This document shows positions 1 to 8,761 of a stretch of DNA of 64,000 nucleotides, in pieces. Numbering within the stretch: the first letter of the stretch is position 1; every line of letters begins with the position of its first letter. The stretch comes from Nitrospirota bacterium. GTDB lineage: Bacteria > JACPQY01. The stretch covers positions 124,001 through 188,000 of the forward strand of contig JACPQY010000024.1 in assembly GCA_016190245.1 (NCBI GenBank), written 5' to 3'. The notes beneath the pieces were generated by a model, which saw only the letters and a list, made by a program, of their open reading frames with translations, ran no database searches and was not told the DNA's origin. The position numbers and the translations under genes were made by a program.

Positions 1-361
1 CCTTGACCCGGGTCGCCACCTCGATGATCTGCTCGCGGCTCTCCACCGAGCAGGGTCCGGCAATCACCGAGATGCGCTGCCCTCCCACCTCGATGCCGTT
101 CACGGACACGGCCGTGCGCTCGGGCTTGAACTCCTTGGAGGCGAGCTTGAAGGGCTCGAGGACAAGGATGACCTTCTCGACGCCTGGCTGCTGTTCGAGC
201 GTTTCCTTGGCCATGCTCTTGCCGCGCTCGTCACCGACGGCAGCGATGACCGTCCTCTCGACGCCCTCGATCATGTGAGGCAGGTACCCCAACTCGATCA
301 CTTTCTCGCGCGCGGCTTGGATTTTGTCCCGCGAGCAACCCTTTTTCATCACCACAATCAT
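1..361 (-). CDS. aroF: 3-deoxy-7-phosphoheptulonate (DAHP) synthase, N-terminal part, cut by window edge
   Basis: This is the first 120 codons of a DAHP synthase, which condenses phosphoenolpyruvate and erythrose 4-phosphate in the first step of the shikimate pathway in the cytoplasm. The protein starts MIVVMKKGCS. Residues 1 to about 70 form the small ferredoxin-like regulatory domain typical of type I-beta enzymes, and the catalytic barrel begins with the family motif VIAGPCSVES just before the edge. The ATG at 361 follows an AGGAGG (minus strand, about 372-377) with 11 bases between, so the start is well supported. The symbol is by family; aroG or aroA(G) naming is equally possible because the rest of the gene is outside the window. 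Confidence 0.93.
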   Translation of the reverse strand, partial: MIVVMKKGCSRDKIQAAREKVIELGYLPHMIEGVERTVIAAVGDERGKSMAKETLEQQPGVEKVILVLEPFKLASKEFKPERTAVSVNGIEVGGQRISVIAGPCSVESREQIIEVATRVK

Positions 362-488
362 GGGGACGCGTGCCTCCTAAGTTCGCAGATTGTATTCGTT
401 CTCGCAGGGGGATTCAACCGGTCTTCCCGGGGTTACCCCAAAACTTGACGCTGTCCATGCCCGGCGTAGAATGAAATGAGAGCAGATC

Positions 489-887
489 ATGAGCAAGTAC
501 TTGTTGCAGGCGGAAAAGTTCCACAAGAAGGCGCTGGCTGAGTTCCTCAAAGCCAAGAGAAACGGACTGGAGGAGACGGACATCATCCAGGCGGCGGAGA
601 AGGGATGGCTTGCGGCGCATCGGGCGACGAACGCGCTGCTGGAACGGCATGGGAAAAAGATCACGGCCGGAACGCAGCGGAAACAACAGGACTTGATCGA
701 TCTCGAGAGAGTATTCCCCGAGATCAAGAGGAGCGCCATCACCGACAAGTTCAACAGTTTCCACAGTAACTTGCACGTGGCTGCCGGCTGCATGGATTTT
801 GTTTCAGCCAAGCTGATCGAGCGACACATCCGCGCGGTGGGCGAGTACATCCAAACCATTCGGCGGTTGACGGCGCGTGGGGGGTAA
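489..887 (+). CDS. Small helical protein, HEPN/PaREP1-like
   Basis: A 132-residue protein predicted to be almost entirely helical, with no signal peptide or membrane segment. The pattern of an N-terminal helix, an Ala-rich KGWLAAHRATNALL helix and a final long helix resembles the HEPN superfamily groups PaREP1/DUF5618, small proteins often found with toxin-antitoxin or nucleotidyltransferase partners. No RX4-6H ribonuclease motif is obvious, so a nuclease role is not claimed. It is monocistronic and lies next to a VapBC pair on the opposite strand. The family assignment is a pattern judgement and the biological role is unknown. Confidence 0.6.
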   Translation: MSKYLLQAEKFHKKALAEFLKAKRNGLEETDIIQAAEKGWLAAHRATNALLERHGKKITAGTQRKQQDLIDLERVFPEIKRSAITDKFNSFHSNLHVAAGCMDFVSAKLIERHIRAVGEYIQTIRRLTARGG

Positions 888-1127
888 GAGGTCAGGCGAA
901 GGATTTCGGCACGGTCGCGCGCACGGGATGCGTGAATCTGAGACTTGGCCTCACAGCCTCCGCACGTGCCCGGTCACGTTGGGAAGGTCACCGAGTTGGC
1001 CGAATTCCAAAGAAAGCATAGGCGTGCATGTCTGACCCCCGCACCCCCACTACGCGGCCCGCCCCGCAACGATCGCGATCTCGACGGGGTCGCCGGGGAT
1101 GGAGATGACGAGGGGGCTCACCGTGCC

Positions 1128-1544
1128 CTACTGCGGTTCGCGCACCAGGCCCATCTGAACGAAGTGATGGTCGAACGCGAATACGCGCTGAACCCTGCGC
1201 TTCGCACACACCACCTGCGACGTGCAGTCCGTAAACGACCATTTCTTGTCCGCGCCGATCCGCTCAAGCACTTCCCACGCCTCCGCCTCATCCTCGTGGG
1301 ACAGATGCACGACGTCCAGTACACGACTTCGTTCCATCGCAAGTACCCGCTCCCGAAAAGCCCGCACCTTCTTTGGCCCCACCTCGCGAAGGAGTAGCGT
1401 GTACGTTTCATCAAACACGTAGCAACTGGTGACCAGCCGGTCCTGCCCAGCCGCGACGCCGTCCCGGTACCGTGCGGCCGCTTGGTGATGGCCGTCCGCC
1501 GGATCCTCCAGGGCCACCCAGCCGGAGGTGTCGACGAAGATCAC
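1128..1544 (-). CDS. vapC: VapC-type PIN-domain ribonuclease toxin
   Basis: A 138-residue PIN-domain protein. The acidic residues expected at the metal site are present: Asp5 in IFVDTSGW, Glu46 in FDET, Asp106 in FTDCTS and Asp125 near the end. PIN toxins of this size cleave tRNA or rRNA and are held inactive by a partner antitoxin. The start is a GTG at 1544 that overlaps the stop of the upstream antitoxin gene by four bases (GTGA), the usual translational coupling of vapBC operons. No truncation is seen and all four acidic positions are kept, so it is probably active. Confidence 0.9.
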   Translation of the reverse strand: MIFVDTSGWVALEDPADGHHQAAARYRDGVAAGQDRLVTSCYVFDETYTLLLREVGPKKVRAFRERVLAMERSRVLDVVHLSHEDEAEAWEVLERIGADKKWSFTDCTSQVVCAKRRVQRVFAFDHHFVQMGLVREPQ

Positions 1545-1816
1545 GGACGAGATTTCGGCCTCGCCCCTTTCGCCCGGCGACCATACAGGTAGTCGTCCGC
1601 GCGCAGAGACAGATCCCCCGGCCCCCGTCCCTCGGACGGGTCACATCCCATGGCCAGGAGGGCCTGCCGTCCCGTGTCACCCTCGGTCTCTTGAACTTCC
1701 CTCTCCATGAGCGCCCTGAGAACCTCGGAGGCCGTCTTCCCCCGCCGACGTGACAATCTCTTGAACCCCTTCCAAGTATCCTCCTCGATCCGGATCGTGA
1801 TGGCGGTATCCTTCAT
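1541..1816 (-). CDS. vapB: Ribbon-helix-helix antitoxin, VapB-like
   Basis: A 91-residue protein starting MKDTAITIRIEEDTW, which is the beta-strand of a ribbon-helix-helix DNA-binding domain, followed by the two helices (to about residue 40) and a polar C-terminal tail that would wrap the toxin. The ATG at 1816 is preferred over longer upstream readings because the RHH strand begins immediately after it. It is first in a two-gene operon with the PIN toxin (4-bp overlap). A -35-like TTGACG lies at about 1853-1848 on the minus strand. Expected role: neutralise the toxin and repress its own promoter. Confidence 0.85.
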   Translation of the reverse strand: MKDTAITIRIEEDTWKGFKRLSRRRGKTASEVLRALMEREVQETEGDTGRQALLAMGCDPSEGRGPGDLSLRADDYLYGRRAKGARPKSRP

Positions 1817-1920
1817 GCCATGATGTTGATACAAATGCCGAGGCACGTCAATACATGCCCGCTTTCCCCCTCCGACCCGATCCTCGCAGGCTCCCCCGGG
1901 CCCTCTCTTCCGTGTGTATG

Positions 1921-2185
1921 CCGGGGACAAAATACCAAGAGCCTATCCTAAAACGTATCGCGGACCCCGCCGGAGCGGCAGAGCCTGAAGGCTCTGCTAC
2001 AGGCGGGCCCGCTACGGACCGTTGGATTCTTCTCGTAGCGGAGCCTTCAGGCTCCGCGAAGGTCGCGCCAGGGCCGAGAGGGGTTTTCGGATAGGCTCCA
2101 GTTTCCCTCGCCTTCGGCACGAGGCGGCCCCTCGCGGCCGGCCCGGGCTTCCGTGTCAAGGCGAAAATCAGTAGACTGTCCCCGG
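1921..2185. repeat. REP/MITE-like composite palindromic element
   Basis: This 379-base gap between vapB and the glycosidase is filled by nested inverted repeats. The outermost arms are CCGGGGACA (1921-1929) and TGTCCCCGG (2177-2185). Inside these, GAGCCTATCCTAAAAC (1939-1954) pairs with GTTTTCGGATAGGCTC (2083-2098) with one mismatch, giving a 160-bp unit with 16-bp terminal repeats. Inside that, GAGCCTGAAGGCTC (1981-1994) is the exact reverse complement of 2041-2054. No ORF in it looks coding. It could be a non-autonomous transposable element or a REP cluster; the TGTCCCCGG motif recurs near the transposase remnant at about 30 kb. Confidence 0.75.
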
Positions 2186-2195
2186 AATACAAGAG

Positions 2196-3650
2196 ATGAG
2201 GTGTCACGCATGGACCATCCTCTGCGCCCCCATCGCCCTGATCCACTCCGCCTGCAGCGGTGCGGAAACATCTCTTCTTTTTCCGCCGGGATTTATGTGG
2301 GGGGCGGCAACAGCCGCCTATCAGATTGAGGGGTACAACACTCACTCGGACCTCTGGGACTGGGAGGTGAAGTACGAACAGCGGTCGGGCGCGGCCGCCA
2401 ATTCCTACGTTCTTTTCGATGAAGATGCCGAGTTGGTGAAGCGACTCGGCATGGGCGTCTATCGGTTTTCGATCGAATGGGCCCGCCTGGAGCCCCGCAA
2501 CAATGAATGGAACGCCGAGGCGATCGAGCACTATCATGAAGTCCTCCGCTCCCTCCGGAGCCGGAACATTCGTCCGATGGTCACGCTGCATCATTTCACG
2601 AATCCCAAGTGGGTTTATGAGATCGATCCGAGCCCCTGGGAAAACGGCGAGGTCGTGAGAGAGTTCGAGGAGTACGTTCGACTGGCGGCCCGGGAGTACG
2701 GTTCCGAGGTGGATATGTGGATCCCCTTCAACGAACCCAACGTATACTCATTCGGCGCCTACGGCATCGGCCGCTTCCCTCCCGGACAGGTGGGTCTCCT
2801 GAACCCGACCGAGCGGTTGCTGCCGGTCATGCAGAACATGGTCGAAGCCCACGTGCAGGCGTACCGGATGCTGCACGAAGTGGATACGGCGGATGCGGAC
2901 GGCGACGGGGTCGCCGCATGGGTGGGGGTGGGGCAAGCCGTGTCGGCGATCGAGCCCGCCGATCCCGACTCTGCGGCCGATCGCGCCGCGGTGGATCGCT
3001 ATGCCCGCTTCTACGTCTGGCTCTTCCCGGACGCGATGGCGCGGGGAAACTTCGATTCCGATCTCCGGTTCGACGAGGCGATCGAGAGACCGGACTGGGC
3101 GGGGTCTCTGGATTTCCTCGGTTTGCAGTACTATTCGCGCCTGAAGGTCCGCGCACAGGAGGGGCTCCTCGACCCGCTCAATCTCCTGCCGTGTGCCTCC
3201 GAGGGGGCTCTGACACAGATCTTTGGCGTGCTCGGATGTCCGGCTCCGGACCTGCCGAAGACGGACATGGGCTGGGAGATCTATCCCGAGGGATTCTACG
3301 ACGTCGTGAGGCAGGCGTGGGAGCGATACGCCCTTCCGGTGGTGGTGACGGAGAACGGGATCGCGGATCAGACGGGAGAGAAGCGCGCGCCGTTTATCGT
3401 ACAACATCTGGCCCAGTTGCACCGAGCGATACGGGATGGAGCGGACGTTCGCGGCTACATGCACTGGTCGCTGCTCGACAATTACGAATGGGGCAGTTTT
3501 CGTCCGCGGTTCGGTCTGTACAGCGTGGATTACGAGAACGGATTCGCAAGAGAACTCACCGCTGGAGGGGCCGTGTATGGAGAGATTGTCGGGGCCAATG
3601 GGATTTCGTCGGACCTCCTGAACCGATTCGGCAGCGATGACTTCAGGTGA
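2196..3650 (+). CDS. Secreted glycoside hydrolase family 1 (beta-glucosidase-like) lipoprotein
   Basis: A 484-residue retaining beta-glycosidase with a TIM-barrel fold. The N-terminus is a signal peptide ending in a probable lipobox (HSAC, about residue 20). Family 1 landmarks appear in order: FMWGAATAAYQIEG near residue 33, TLHHFTNPKW, the acid/base Glu180 in FNEPN, the nucleophile Glu386 in VTENGIAD, and the aglycone-side DNYEWGSF near the C-terminus. Length matches the family. The exact sugar specificity (glucoside, fucoside, galactoside) cannot be read from sequence. It stands alone but belongs with the other exported glycosidases at 30-36 kb. Confidence 0.93.
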   Translation: MRCHAWTILCAPIALIHSACSGAETSLLFPPGFMWGAATAAYQIEGYNTHSDLWDWEVKYEQRSGAAANSYVLFDEDAELVKRLGMGVYRFSIEWARLEPRNNEWNAEAIEHYHEVLRSLRSRNIRPMVTLHHFTNPKWVYEIDPSPWENGEVVREFEEYVRLAAREYGSEVDMWIPFNEPNVYSFGAYGIGRFPPGQVGLLNPTERLLPVMQNMVEAHVQAYRMLHEVDTADADGDGVAAWVGVGQAVSAIEPADPDSAADRAAVDRYARFYVWLFPDAMARGNFDSDLRFDEAIERPDWAGSLDFLGLQYYSRLKVRAQEGLLDPLNLLPCASEGALTQIFGVLGCPAPDLPKTDMGWEIYPEGFYDVVRQAWERYALPVVVTENGIADQTGEKRAPFIVQHLAQLHRAIRDGADVRGYMHWSLLDNYEWGSFRPRFGLYSVDYENGFARELTAGGAVYGEIVGANGISSDLLNRFGSDDFR

Positions 3651-3800
3651 GGATAGGGAGGCCTACTTGAGTCTCAGGGGGTCACGAACGGCACAGCCGC
3701 CACCGTCATGGCGAAACCCGCCACGCCTCCGATTCCAACGGGAGTGGCGTATGGTCGGTGGCAGTAGCGGGTGCAACAGCCACAGTGGTAAAGTCCGCCC

Positions 3801-4064
3801 GTGGATGTGTTCGAGCGACTGGCGAAGATCGAGGAGGATCTGCGGGTCCTCGGGCGGGACTACGATCAGTACTTCGCCGGCGGACTCAAGACCGAACCCT
3901 TTGCGCTCCTCTCGCGGGTGGAGCGTGAGATTCAGACGCTCTCGGTTGACCCCACGCTGAACACCGCACAACGGTTCAAGCTCAACACGATCATGGCGCG
4001 GTTCCACGTGAACAAGACGCGCTGGCAGAAGATCCTGCGCCAGCGGGAACAGCTCGCCGACTAG
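3801..4064 (+). CDS. Small protein similar to the C-terminal domain of the MXAN_5187 family
   Basis: An 87-residue soluble protein beginning with GTG at 3801. The spacing of DYDQYF, a Pro/Phe-containing loop, VEREIQTL, NTAQRFKLNTIMARF and a Trp before a basic helix resembles, from memory, the conserved C-terminal domain of the myxobacterial MXAN_5187-type proteins, where it is fused to longer sensory proteins. Here it is free-standing. Its function is unknown. Coding potential is supported by a clean frame and typical composition; homology is offered with moderate confidence. Confidence 0.65.
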   Translation: MDVFERLAKIEEDLRVLGRDYDQYFAGGLKTEPFALLSRVEREIQTLSVDPTLNTAQRFKLNTIMARFHVNKTRWQKILRQREQLAD

Positions 4065-4213
4065 CGGTTCCCGACCTGAAAATTCCGTCGCCCGGGGAAG
4101 AATCTTCCTTCGCCGAGTAAGTCTCGGGCGCGACCCGCGATAACGTCGCGCGTCTCCTGCACGATTCACACCGCGCCGCATGGAACGCCCTTTGCTCAAG
4201 CTAAACTGTAGTG

Positions 4214-4325
4214 TGAAGGTGTCCGATAAACCCTTATGAGGGAAATGAACCGCAACAGGTACGCAAGTGTCGGCTCCAAGGAGGGCGGAACCGGCAATGC
4301 TGCGGTGATCGTATCAAGGGGGTAT
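4214..4325 (+). promoter_or_regulatory. Structured 5' leader of the GVR-Kelch lipoprotein gene
   Basis: The 265 bases between the small protein gene and the lipoprotein gene contain no ORF. The second half can fold into consecutive hairpins: CCCT-TATG-AGGG (about 4231-4242), ACC-GCAACA-GGT (about 4249-4260) and a 3' CCGGC...GCGG arm ending about 15 bases before the ribosome binding site (AAGGGGG, about 4316-4322). The segment ACGCAAGTGTCGG is reminiscent of the core of GEMM-I (cyclic dinucleotide) riboswitches, but the pairing does not fit the consensus well, so only a structured leader is claimed. Confidence 0.3.
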
Positions 4326-4329
4326 CAAG

Positions 4330-7300
4330 ATGCAATGGACTGCACGACTAGGGAGAGATGGGGCGTGGCTGGTTTTCTGTCTTTTTTCCGTCCACGTCGC
4401 CAACACAGGATGTGACCGTTTCGACGGGGCGGCGCCCAAAGAAGCCCCGCCAAAGTCTTCCGCCGACCTGATCCGACTCGACGTAACGATTCCGCTCTCC
4501 CCCGAAGCCGCCGCGGCCCTCCTTGCCGTGCAGGAGCAGGACGGTCTGGTGGCCGACGTGGATCTAAACGGGCGCCGAGCGGCCCAGGAGCTGCCGGGCC
4601 GCGTTGAGGCCGGCGTTCGCGCGGGCGTTCGCGCCGGGATCCGCATGGCAGGCGCACCCACGGTGAAGCAAGGCGTCCGTGTCGGCGTACGGGCCGGCGT
4701 CCGTCTCTCCTCCGGGCGCGGAGGCGGTTCCACCTCGCCCACCCCCGGCTCGAATGTTGTCCTCGACTCCCGTTCGGTCTCAACTGGCCGCGGTGCGGGC
4801 GGTCTGGGTCTCGGCCTGTACACGCCGCTCGAGACTCAGGATTCGTCCTCGCTCGTCGAAAGCCCACCTCTCCCCGCGCTCGAGGCCGACCCACCCGCGG
4901 GCGCCGACGAAATCGTTCATCACTTCAGCACGTCGTTCGAGCTGCCGACGAACCTCGCGTCCGACGGGGGCAATCGCTTCGACTTTCGCATCCGCACCGA
5001 ACGCCACGCCGACCTGATCCTCGCTCAGGTGAGCACGCTGATCCGCGCCACGTGGCGCGATCTCCCTTCGGCCTCGGACGGCTCGGGACAGGGCAACACG
5101 TCGGATCGTGCCCGCCGGGCGCTCGAAATCTCCCCGGAGCCGCTCGAGTCCTACGAAGTGGACCTCCCCGACCAAGACGGCGATGGCGTGGCCTCGCTCG
5201 TGGAGGTCGCCACCCTCGTGACGGTCCCTCCCGAAAACGGGGGCCGGCCGCTGACCTTGGACGAGGCCGCCCAGGCGGCCCGAACGGCCGGCGGACCTCA
5301 AGTCACCCCCTCGCAGGTCAAGACCGCGTTCAGCCTTCTCGCCAAGGATCTCGACGTTCGGACTCGAGAGGACCTGAACCGGAGCGGCACGCCCGCCCCT
5401 GCAACGTGGCACCCTGTGCTCACCCAAGCCGATCTCACAGCACCCGAGGCCCGAATCTCCGTTGACGCGACAACGCTCGTCGAAGGGAGCACGGTATCCG
5501 CCACACTGGACTGCAACGAAGCCGCCTGCGCCTATCGCTGCGCGCTCGACGGCGCCGAACCTGAGCCCTGCCCCGCCACGCTGGCCCTCACGCTCGCCCC
5601 CGGCTCTCACATCCTCGAAGTCCGGGCGGTAGACCCCTTCGGCAACCGCAGCGCCGACCCAGCCACCGCCGAGATCGTCGTGGCTCCGGCGCCCTCATGC
5701 TCGAGCGCCGCCTGCGAGGAGTCTCCGACCTCCTCCGACGAGCCCCCCCCCCCGGAGCCGACCGTCGAGTTCGCGGAACACCCGCCCCTGCTCTCGGCCG
5801 ACCCGAGCGCGCGTTTCCATCTGACTTCGGCTGCGCCCTCCGCGCGATTCGCCTGCCGGCTCGATACGGGCCGACCCTTCGCGTGCCCCTCAACGTTCGA
5901 GATCAAGAACCTCGACGACGGGCCCCACACGTTGGCGGCCGGCGCATCCGCCGACGCGGCTCCCAATCTCTTCTCGTGGATTGTGGATCAGACCCCGCCG
6001 GATGCGGGTCGGGCCGGTCACGCCACCACCGATGGGACCGCCTACCATGCCTCCGCAACCGTCTTCCCCGCCACCTGGACGGGTTTCTCCGACGGCCAGA
6101 GCGGCGTCGTGGGATTCGAGGTGAACCTCGGCACGGGGAACGATTGCCCCGGCGATACCCATCCCGGCGTCAAGGTGGGCGACACGGATCATGCCCTCCT
6201 CACCAATCTCTCCCTCGCGGATGGGCGGAAGTACTATTTCTGCGTCCGGGCCGTGGACCGGGCCGGGAACGCGAGCGCCTGGGCCGTGTCCTCCGGCACC
6301 GTCGTGGATCTTCGCCCACCCGTCTCCGTGCCCCGAGCGCCCGCCAACGGTGCAAAGGTGGCGGCGGTCGGTCCGATCGGAGCAATCGCCGACGACACGT
6401 TGAGCGGCGTGCAGGAGGTCCGGGTCTCCATACAACGCGAGTCCGACCAGAAGTACTGGTCCGGCGGGTGGGTGGATCAGGAGTCCTGGCTGCCCGTGCA
6501 AAAAGAGGAAACGCTGTCCGATGCGGAACTCCCGGCCTGGATGATGGGCGAGTCCTACACCGTGCGGACCTTCGCCATCGACCGCGCCGGAAACGTGGAA
6601 CCACTCAGCGCGCAGACGAAGTTCGTGTATGACACCGCGCCGCCCCTCTTCGAAGGGCTCGCGGGAGCTTTCGCCGTGGGCGACTCGGTCATCCTGAGCT
6701 GGACGCCCGCCCTCGACAACGTGAGCGCCCCTTCGGACATGGTCTACCAGATCTGCCAATCCTCCACGGCCGCCGGGTGCGCGGCATTCACCTCCACCCA
6801 GGTGAGCGCGGCCGGGGCATCCAGTCAGGTCGTCGCAAACGTGCCCGCGGGACCGGGCTACTTCGTGGTCCGCGCCCAGGACGAGGCGGGCAACTCCGAT
6901 CCCAACCTGATCGTGCGTTCGGACGTCGCCGGGTTCGACGTGTGGGCCGGGCGCGCGCCGATGCCGACGCCCCGCACGACCGCTGGGGGGGCCGTTTCGG
7001 GGCTTGAACTGTACATCGTCGGCGGATATTCCGGCGGAGCGGTGCTCAACACCGTCGAAAGCTATAACCCGCTCCTCGACCGGTGGGTCGCCCGCCAGCC
7101 GATGCCGACCCCGCGCGAGGGGCCCGCCGTGGCCAAAGTGGACGAGCGGGTCTACGTGATCGGCGGGAGCAACGGCTCGGCCTTGAACGTGGTGGAGGTC
7201 TACGACCCGCAGGCGGGCACGTGGACCACGCGAGCCGCCATGCCGACGCCCCGATCCCACGCCGCGGCCTGTGCGCTCGGCGGCAAGATCATTGTAGCCG

Positions 7301-7776
7301 GAGGTTGGAACGGAAGCGCCCTCGCTCAAGTGGAAGTGTACGACCCTGCCTCGGACACGTGGGCTGCCCTTCCCCCCCTGCCCAGCCCGCGCTGGCAGGC
7401 GGCCGCAGTGGTCGCGAACGGCAGGGTCTACGTGCTGGGCGGGCGCTACGCCAGTGCGCTGAGCCTCGTGGATGAATACAACCCGTCCGGCAACTCCTGG
7501 GCGAGCCGCCCGCCCCTGCCGACCGCGCGATACGGCCTCGCAGCCGTTTCCCTCGGGAGTCGGATCATCGCGATGGGCGGCCGGGCCGAGCAGGCCAACG
7601 GCGTGGTCGAAGAGATCAATCTCGACGCGGCGACGCCCTGGGCCACGCGCAGCTCCATGCCGACGCCGCGCGCGTCATTCGTGGCCGTGCCCTACGCGGG
7701 CAGGATCCTCGCGGTAGGCGGCGCCGGCGCCGCACAAGTCCTGGGCGTGGTCGAGGCCTACTCGCCGCTGCCGTAG
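4330..7776 (+). CDS. Large lipoprotein with GVR repeats, Ig-like modules and a six-bladed Kelch propeller
   Basis: A 1148-residue exported protein. Order of parts: signal peptide with lipobox Cys28; an Arg/Gly-rich segment with repeated GVRAG/GVRVG units (about residues 92-130); a domain with a calcium-type DQDGDG motif (about 280); an Ig-like module with paired Cys of the type C..AC.Y.CALDG (about 390-460); a Ser/Pro/Glu linker; further Ig/FN3-like modules; and six Kelch repeats from about residue 875, each opening with a variant of MPTPR and containing a YIVGG-type turn. Kelch propellers usually bind proteins or glycans; no catalytic motif was seen. It shares its architecture with the gene at 23082. 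The GVR segment does not match any repeat known to me. The structured leader upstream may control it. Confidence 0.85.
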   Translation: MQWTARLGRDGAWLVFCLFSVHVANTGCDRFDGAAPKEAPPKSSADLIRLDVTIPLSPEAAAALLAVQEQDGLVADVDLNGRRAAQELPGRVEAGVRAGVRAGIRMAGAPTVKQGVRVGVRAGVRLSSGRGGGSTSPTPGSNVVLDSRSVSTGRGAGGLGLGLYTPLETQDSSSLVESPPLPALEADPPAGADEIVHHFSTSFELPTNLASDGGNRFDFRIRTERHADLILAQVSTLIRATWRDLPSASDGSGQGNTSDRARRALEISPEPLESYEVDLPDQDGDGVASLVEVATLVTVPPENGGRPLTLDEAAQAARTAGGPQVTPSQVKTAFSLLAKDLDVRTREDLNRSGTPAPATWHPVLTQADLTAPEARISVDATTLVEGSTVSATLDCNEAACAYRCALDGAEPEPCPATLALTLAPGSHILEVRAVDPFGNRSADPATAEIVVAPAPSCSSAACEESPTSSDEPPPPEPTVEFAEHPPLLSADPSARFHLTSAAPSARFACRLDTGRPFACPSTFEIKNLDDGPHTLAAGASADAAPNLFSWIVDQTPPDAGRAGHATTDGTAYHASATVFPATWTGFSDGQSGVVGFEVNLGTGNDCPGDTHPGVKVGDTDHALLTNLSLADGRKYYFCVRAVDRAGNASAWAVSSGTVVDLRPPVSVPRAPANGAKVAAVGPIGAIADDTLSGVQEVRVSIQRESDQKYWSGGWVDQESWLPVQKEETLSDAELPAWMMGESYTVRTFAIDRAGNVEPLSAQTKFVYDTAPPLFEGLAGAFAVGDSVILSWTPALDNVSAPSDMVYQICQSSTAAGCAAFTSTQVSAAGASSQVVANVPAGPGYFVVRAQDEAGNSDPNLIVRSDVAGFDVWAGRAPMPTPRTTAGGAVSGLELYIVGGYSGGAVLNTVESYNPLLDRWVARQPMPTPREGPAVAKVDERVYVIGGSNGSALNVVEVYDPQAGTWTTRAAMPTPRSHAAACALGGKIIVAGGWNGSALAQVEVYDPASDTWAALPPLPSPRWQAAAVVANGRVYVLGGRYASALSLVDEYNPSGNSWASRPPLPTARYGLAAVSLGSRIIAMGGRAEQANGVVEEINLDAATPWATRSSMPTPRASFVAVPYAGRILAVGGAGAAQVLGVVEAYSPLP

Positions 7777-7791
7777 AGCCCGGCCGGGGCA

Positions 7792-8079
7792 TCAAGACGC
7801 GTGCCGCCAGGTCCACCGCATAGGGCCATCGGACACGAAATCGTATCGGGAGCTTGAGCTGGAGCCTCCCTGGAGTCGCTCGGCCAGCCAAAGCTTGATG
7901 ATGGTTTGGCGGGTCACGCCCAAGCGCCTCGCCTCCCGGTCAAGGGACTGCACCCTCCAGGTGGGGAAGTCCACTTTGACCCACTATTCCTGCCCGGGCC
8001 CGCGGGCCTTGGAACGGTCCAGAGCCTTAGCCATGTCCTCCCCTCGCTCAAAACGCCTGTCAAATTCCTTCGCTTTCAT
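7792..8079 (-). pseudogene. BrnA-like antitoxin interrupted by an in-frame TAG
   Basis: Reading from ATG 8079 on the minus strand gives MKAKEFDRRFERGED and then, after codon 31, an in-frame TAG at 7986-7984. The same frame continues without a break with DFPTWRVQSLDREARRLGV and TRQTIIKLWLAERL to a TGA at 7792. Together these make a full ribbon-helix-helix antitoxin of the BrnA/CopG type, and the TAG falls where relatives usually have a Gln, so one C-to-T change explains it. A GGAGG lies correctly upstream (about 8093-8097). The downstream half carries the DNA-binding region, so the gene is probably inactive unless the TAG is read through. The start overlaps the end of the toxin remnant. Confidence 0.7.
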
Positions 8080-8150
8080 GGATCTCCATTCCCTCCTTTC
8101 GAGAGCGCCTCACGCGAATCAGGCGCACTTTTTCGCCGCGATACGAACGA
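8060..8150 (-). pseudogene. 3' remnant of a BrnT-like toxin gene, cut off by a transposase remnant
   Basis: Upstream of the antitoxin on the same strand, the frame ending at a TGA (8062-8060) reads YRGEKVRLIRVRRSRKEGME and a few more residues. This is the usual C-terminal end of BrnT/RelE-like toxins (a strand followed by an Arg-rich helix). It overlaps the antitoxin start by about 20 bases, as in brnTA operons. Above about 8150 the homology stops and ISKra4-type transposase sequence begins on the other strand, so the N-terminal two thirds of the toxin are missing. Confidence 0.5.
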
Positions 8151-8760
8151 CGCCCCCTCCGAATTCGCCCAACGCGTGGACCGCGAGGCCCAGCGCCGCG
8201 GCTTCGACCAAGCCCCACGTCAGGCCGTCCTGGGCGACGGCGCGCCGTGGATCTGGAACGTGGCCGACGAACAATTCCCCGGCGCCGTCCAGATCGTCGA
8301 TCTCTACCACGCCAAGGGGCACCTCTCGGACGTGGCCAAGGCCAACTACGGACCGGGCAGCCACGTGGGCGCCCAGTGGGCCGAGCAGCGACACGACGAA
8401 CTGGACAAGGGTGAGATGGACGCCTTGCTGCAAGCCCTGCGCGTCCATGCCGACGCCACCGACGCGGCACGCCAGTGCCTGGACTACGTCACTCGCAACC
8501 GGAGCCGCATGCGCTACCCGGAGTTCCGCGCCCATGGCCTGTGCGTCTCCACCGGCGTCGTCGAAGCGGGCTGCAAGGTGGCCAGCGGAACGCGCCTCAA
8601 GCGCGCCGGGATGCACTGGACCGTCGCCGGGGCCGACGCCATCATCGCCCTGCGCTGCTGCAAGTTGAGCGGCCGGTTCGAAGACTTCTGGGGACGACGA
8701 TCAGCGGCGGCGGTCGCCCGCCGCTGATGGGAGTATCTCACAAGTTTATCGTGCACCCCC
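8150..8760 (+). mobile_element. ISKra4-type transposase remnant (C-terminal half)
   Basis: From about 8150 the plus strand encodes VLGDGAPWIWNVADEQFPGA, then a VDLYHAKGHL segment, and later GVVEAGCKVASGTRLKRAGM before a stop at 8727. These are landmarks of ISKra4-family DDE transposases. The N-terminal zinc-binding and first catalytic regions are absent, so the copy is dead. The right end probably lies near 8760, after a GTGCACCCCC run. It has replaced most of the BrnT-like toxin gene. Confidence 0.75.
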
Positions 8761-8761
8761 A

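Noticed and set aside
1921-2594. Minus-strand open frame of 248 codons over the palindromic element and glycosidase start (1848-2594)
   Set aside because: It overlaps the family 1 glycosidase gene and the repeat element antisense, and its translation resembles no protein; it is a shadow frame of GC-rich DNA.
4214-4325. A confident GEMM-I riboswitch call
   Set aside because: The ACGCAAG-type segment is suggestive but the tetraloop-receptor and P1 pairing of the family cannot be drawn from this sequence.
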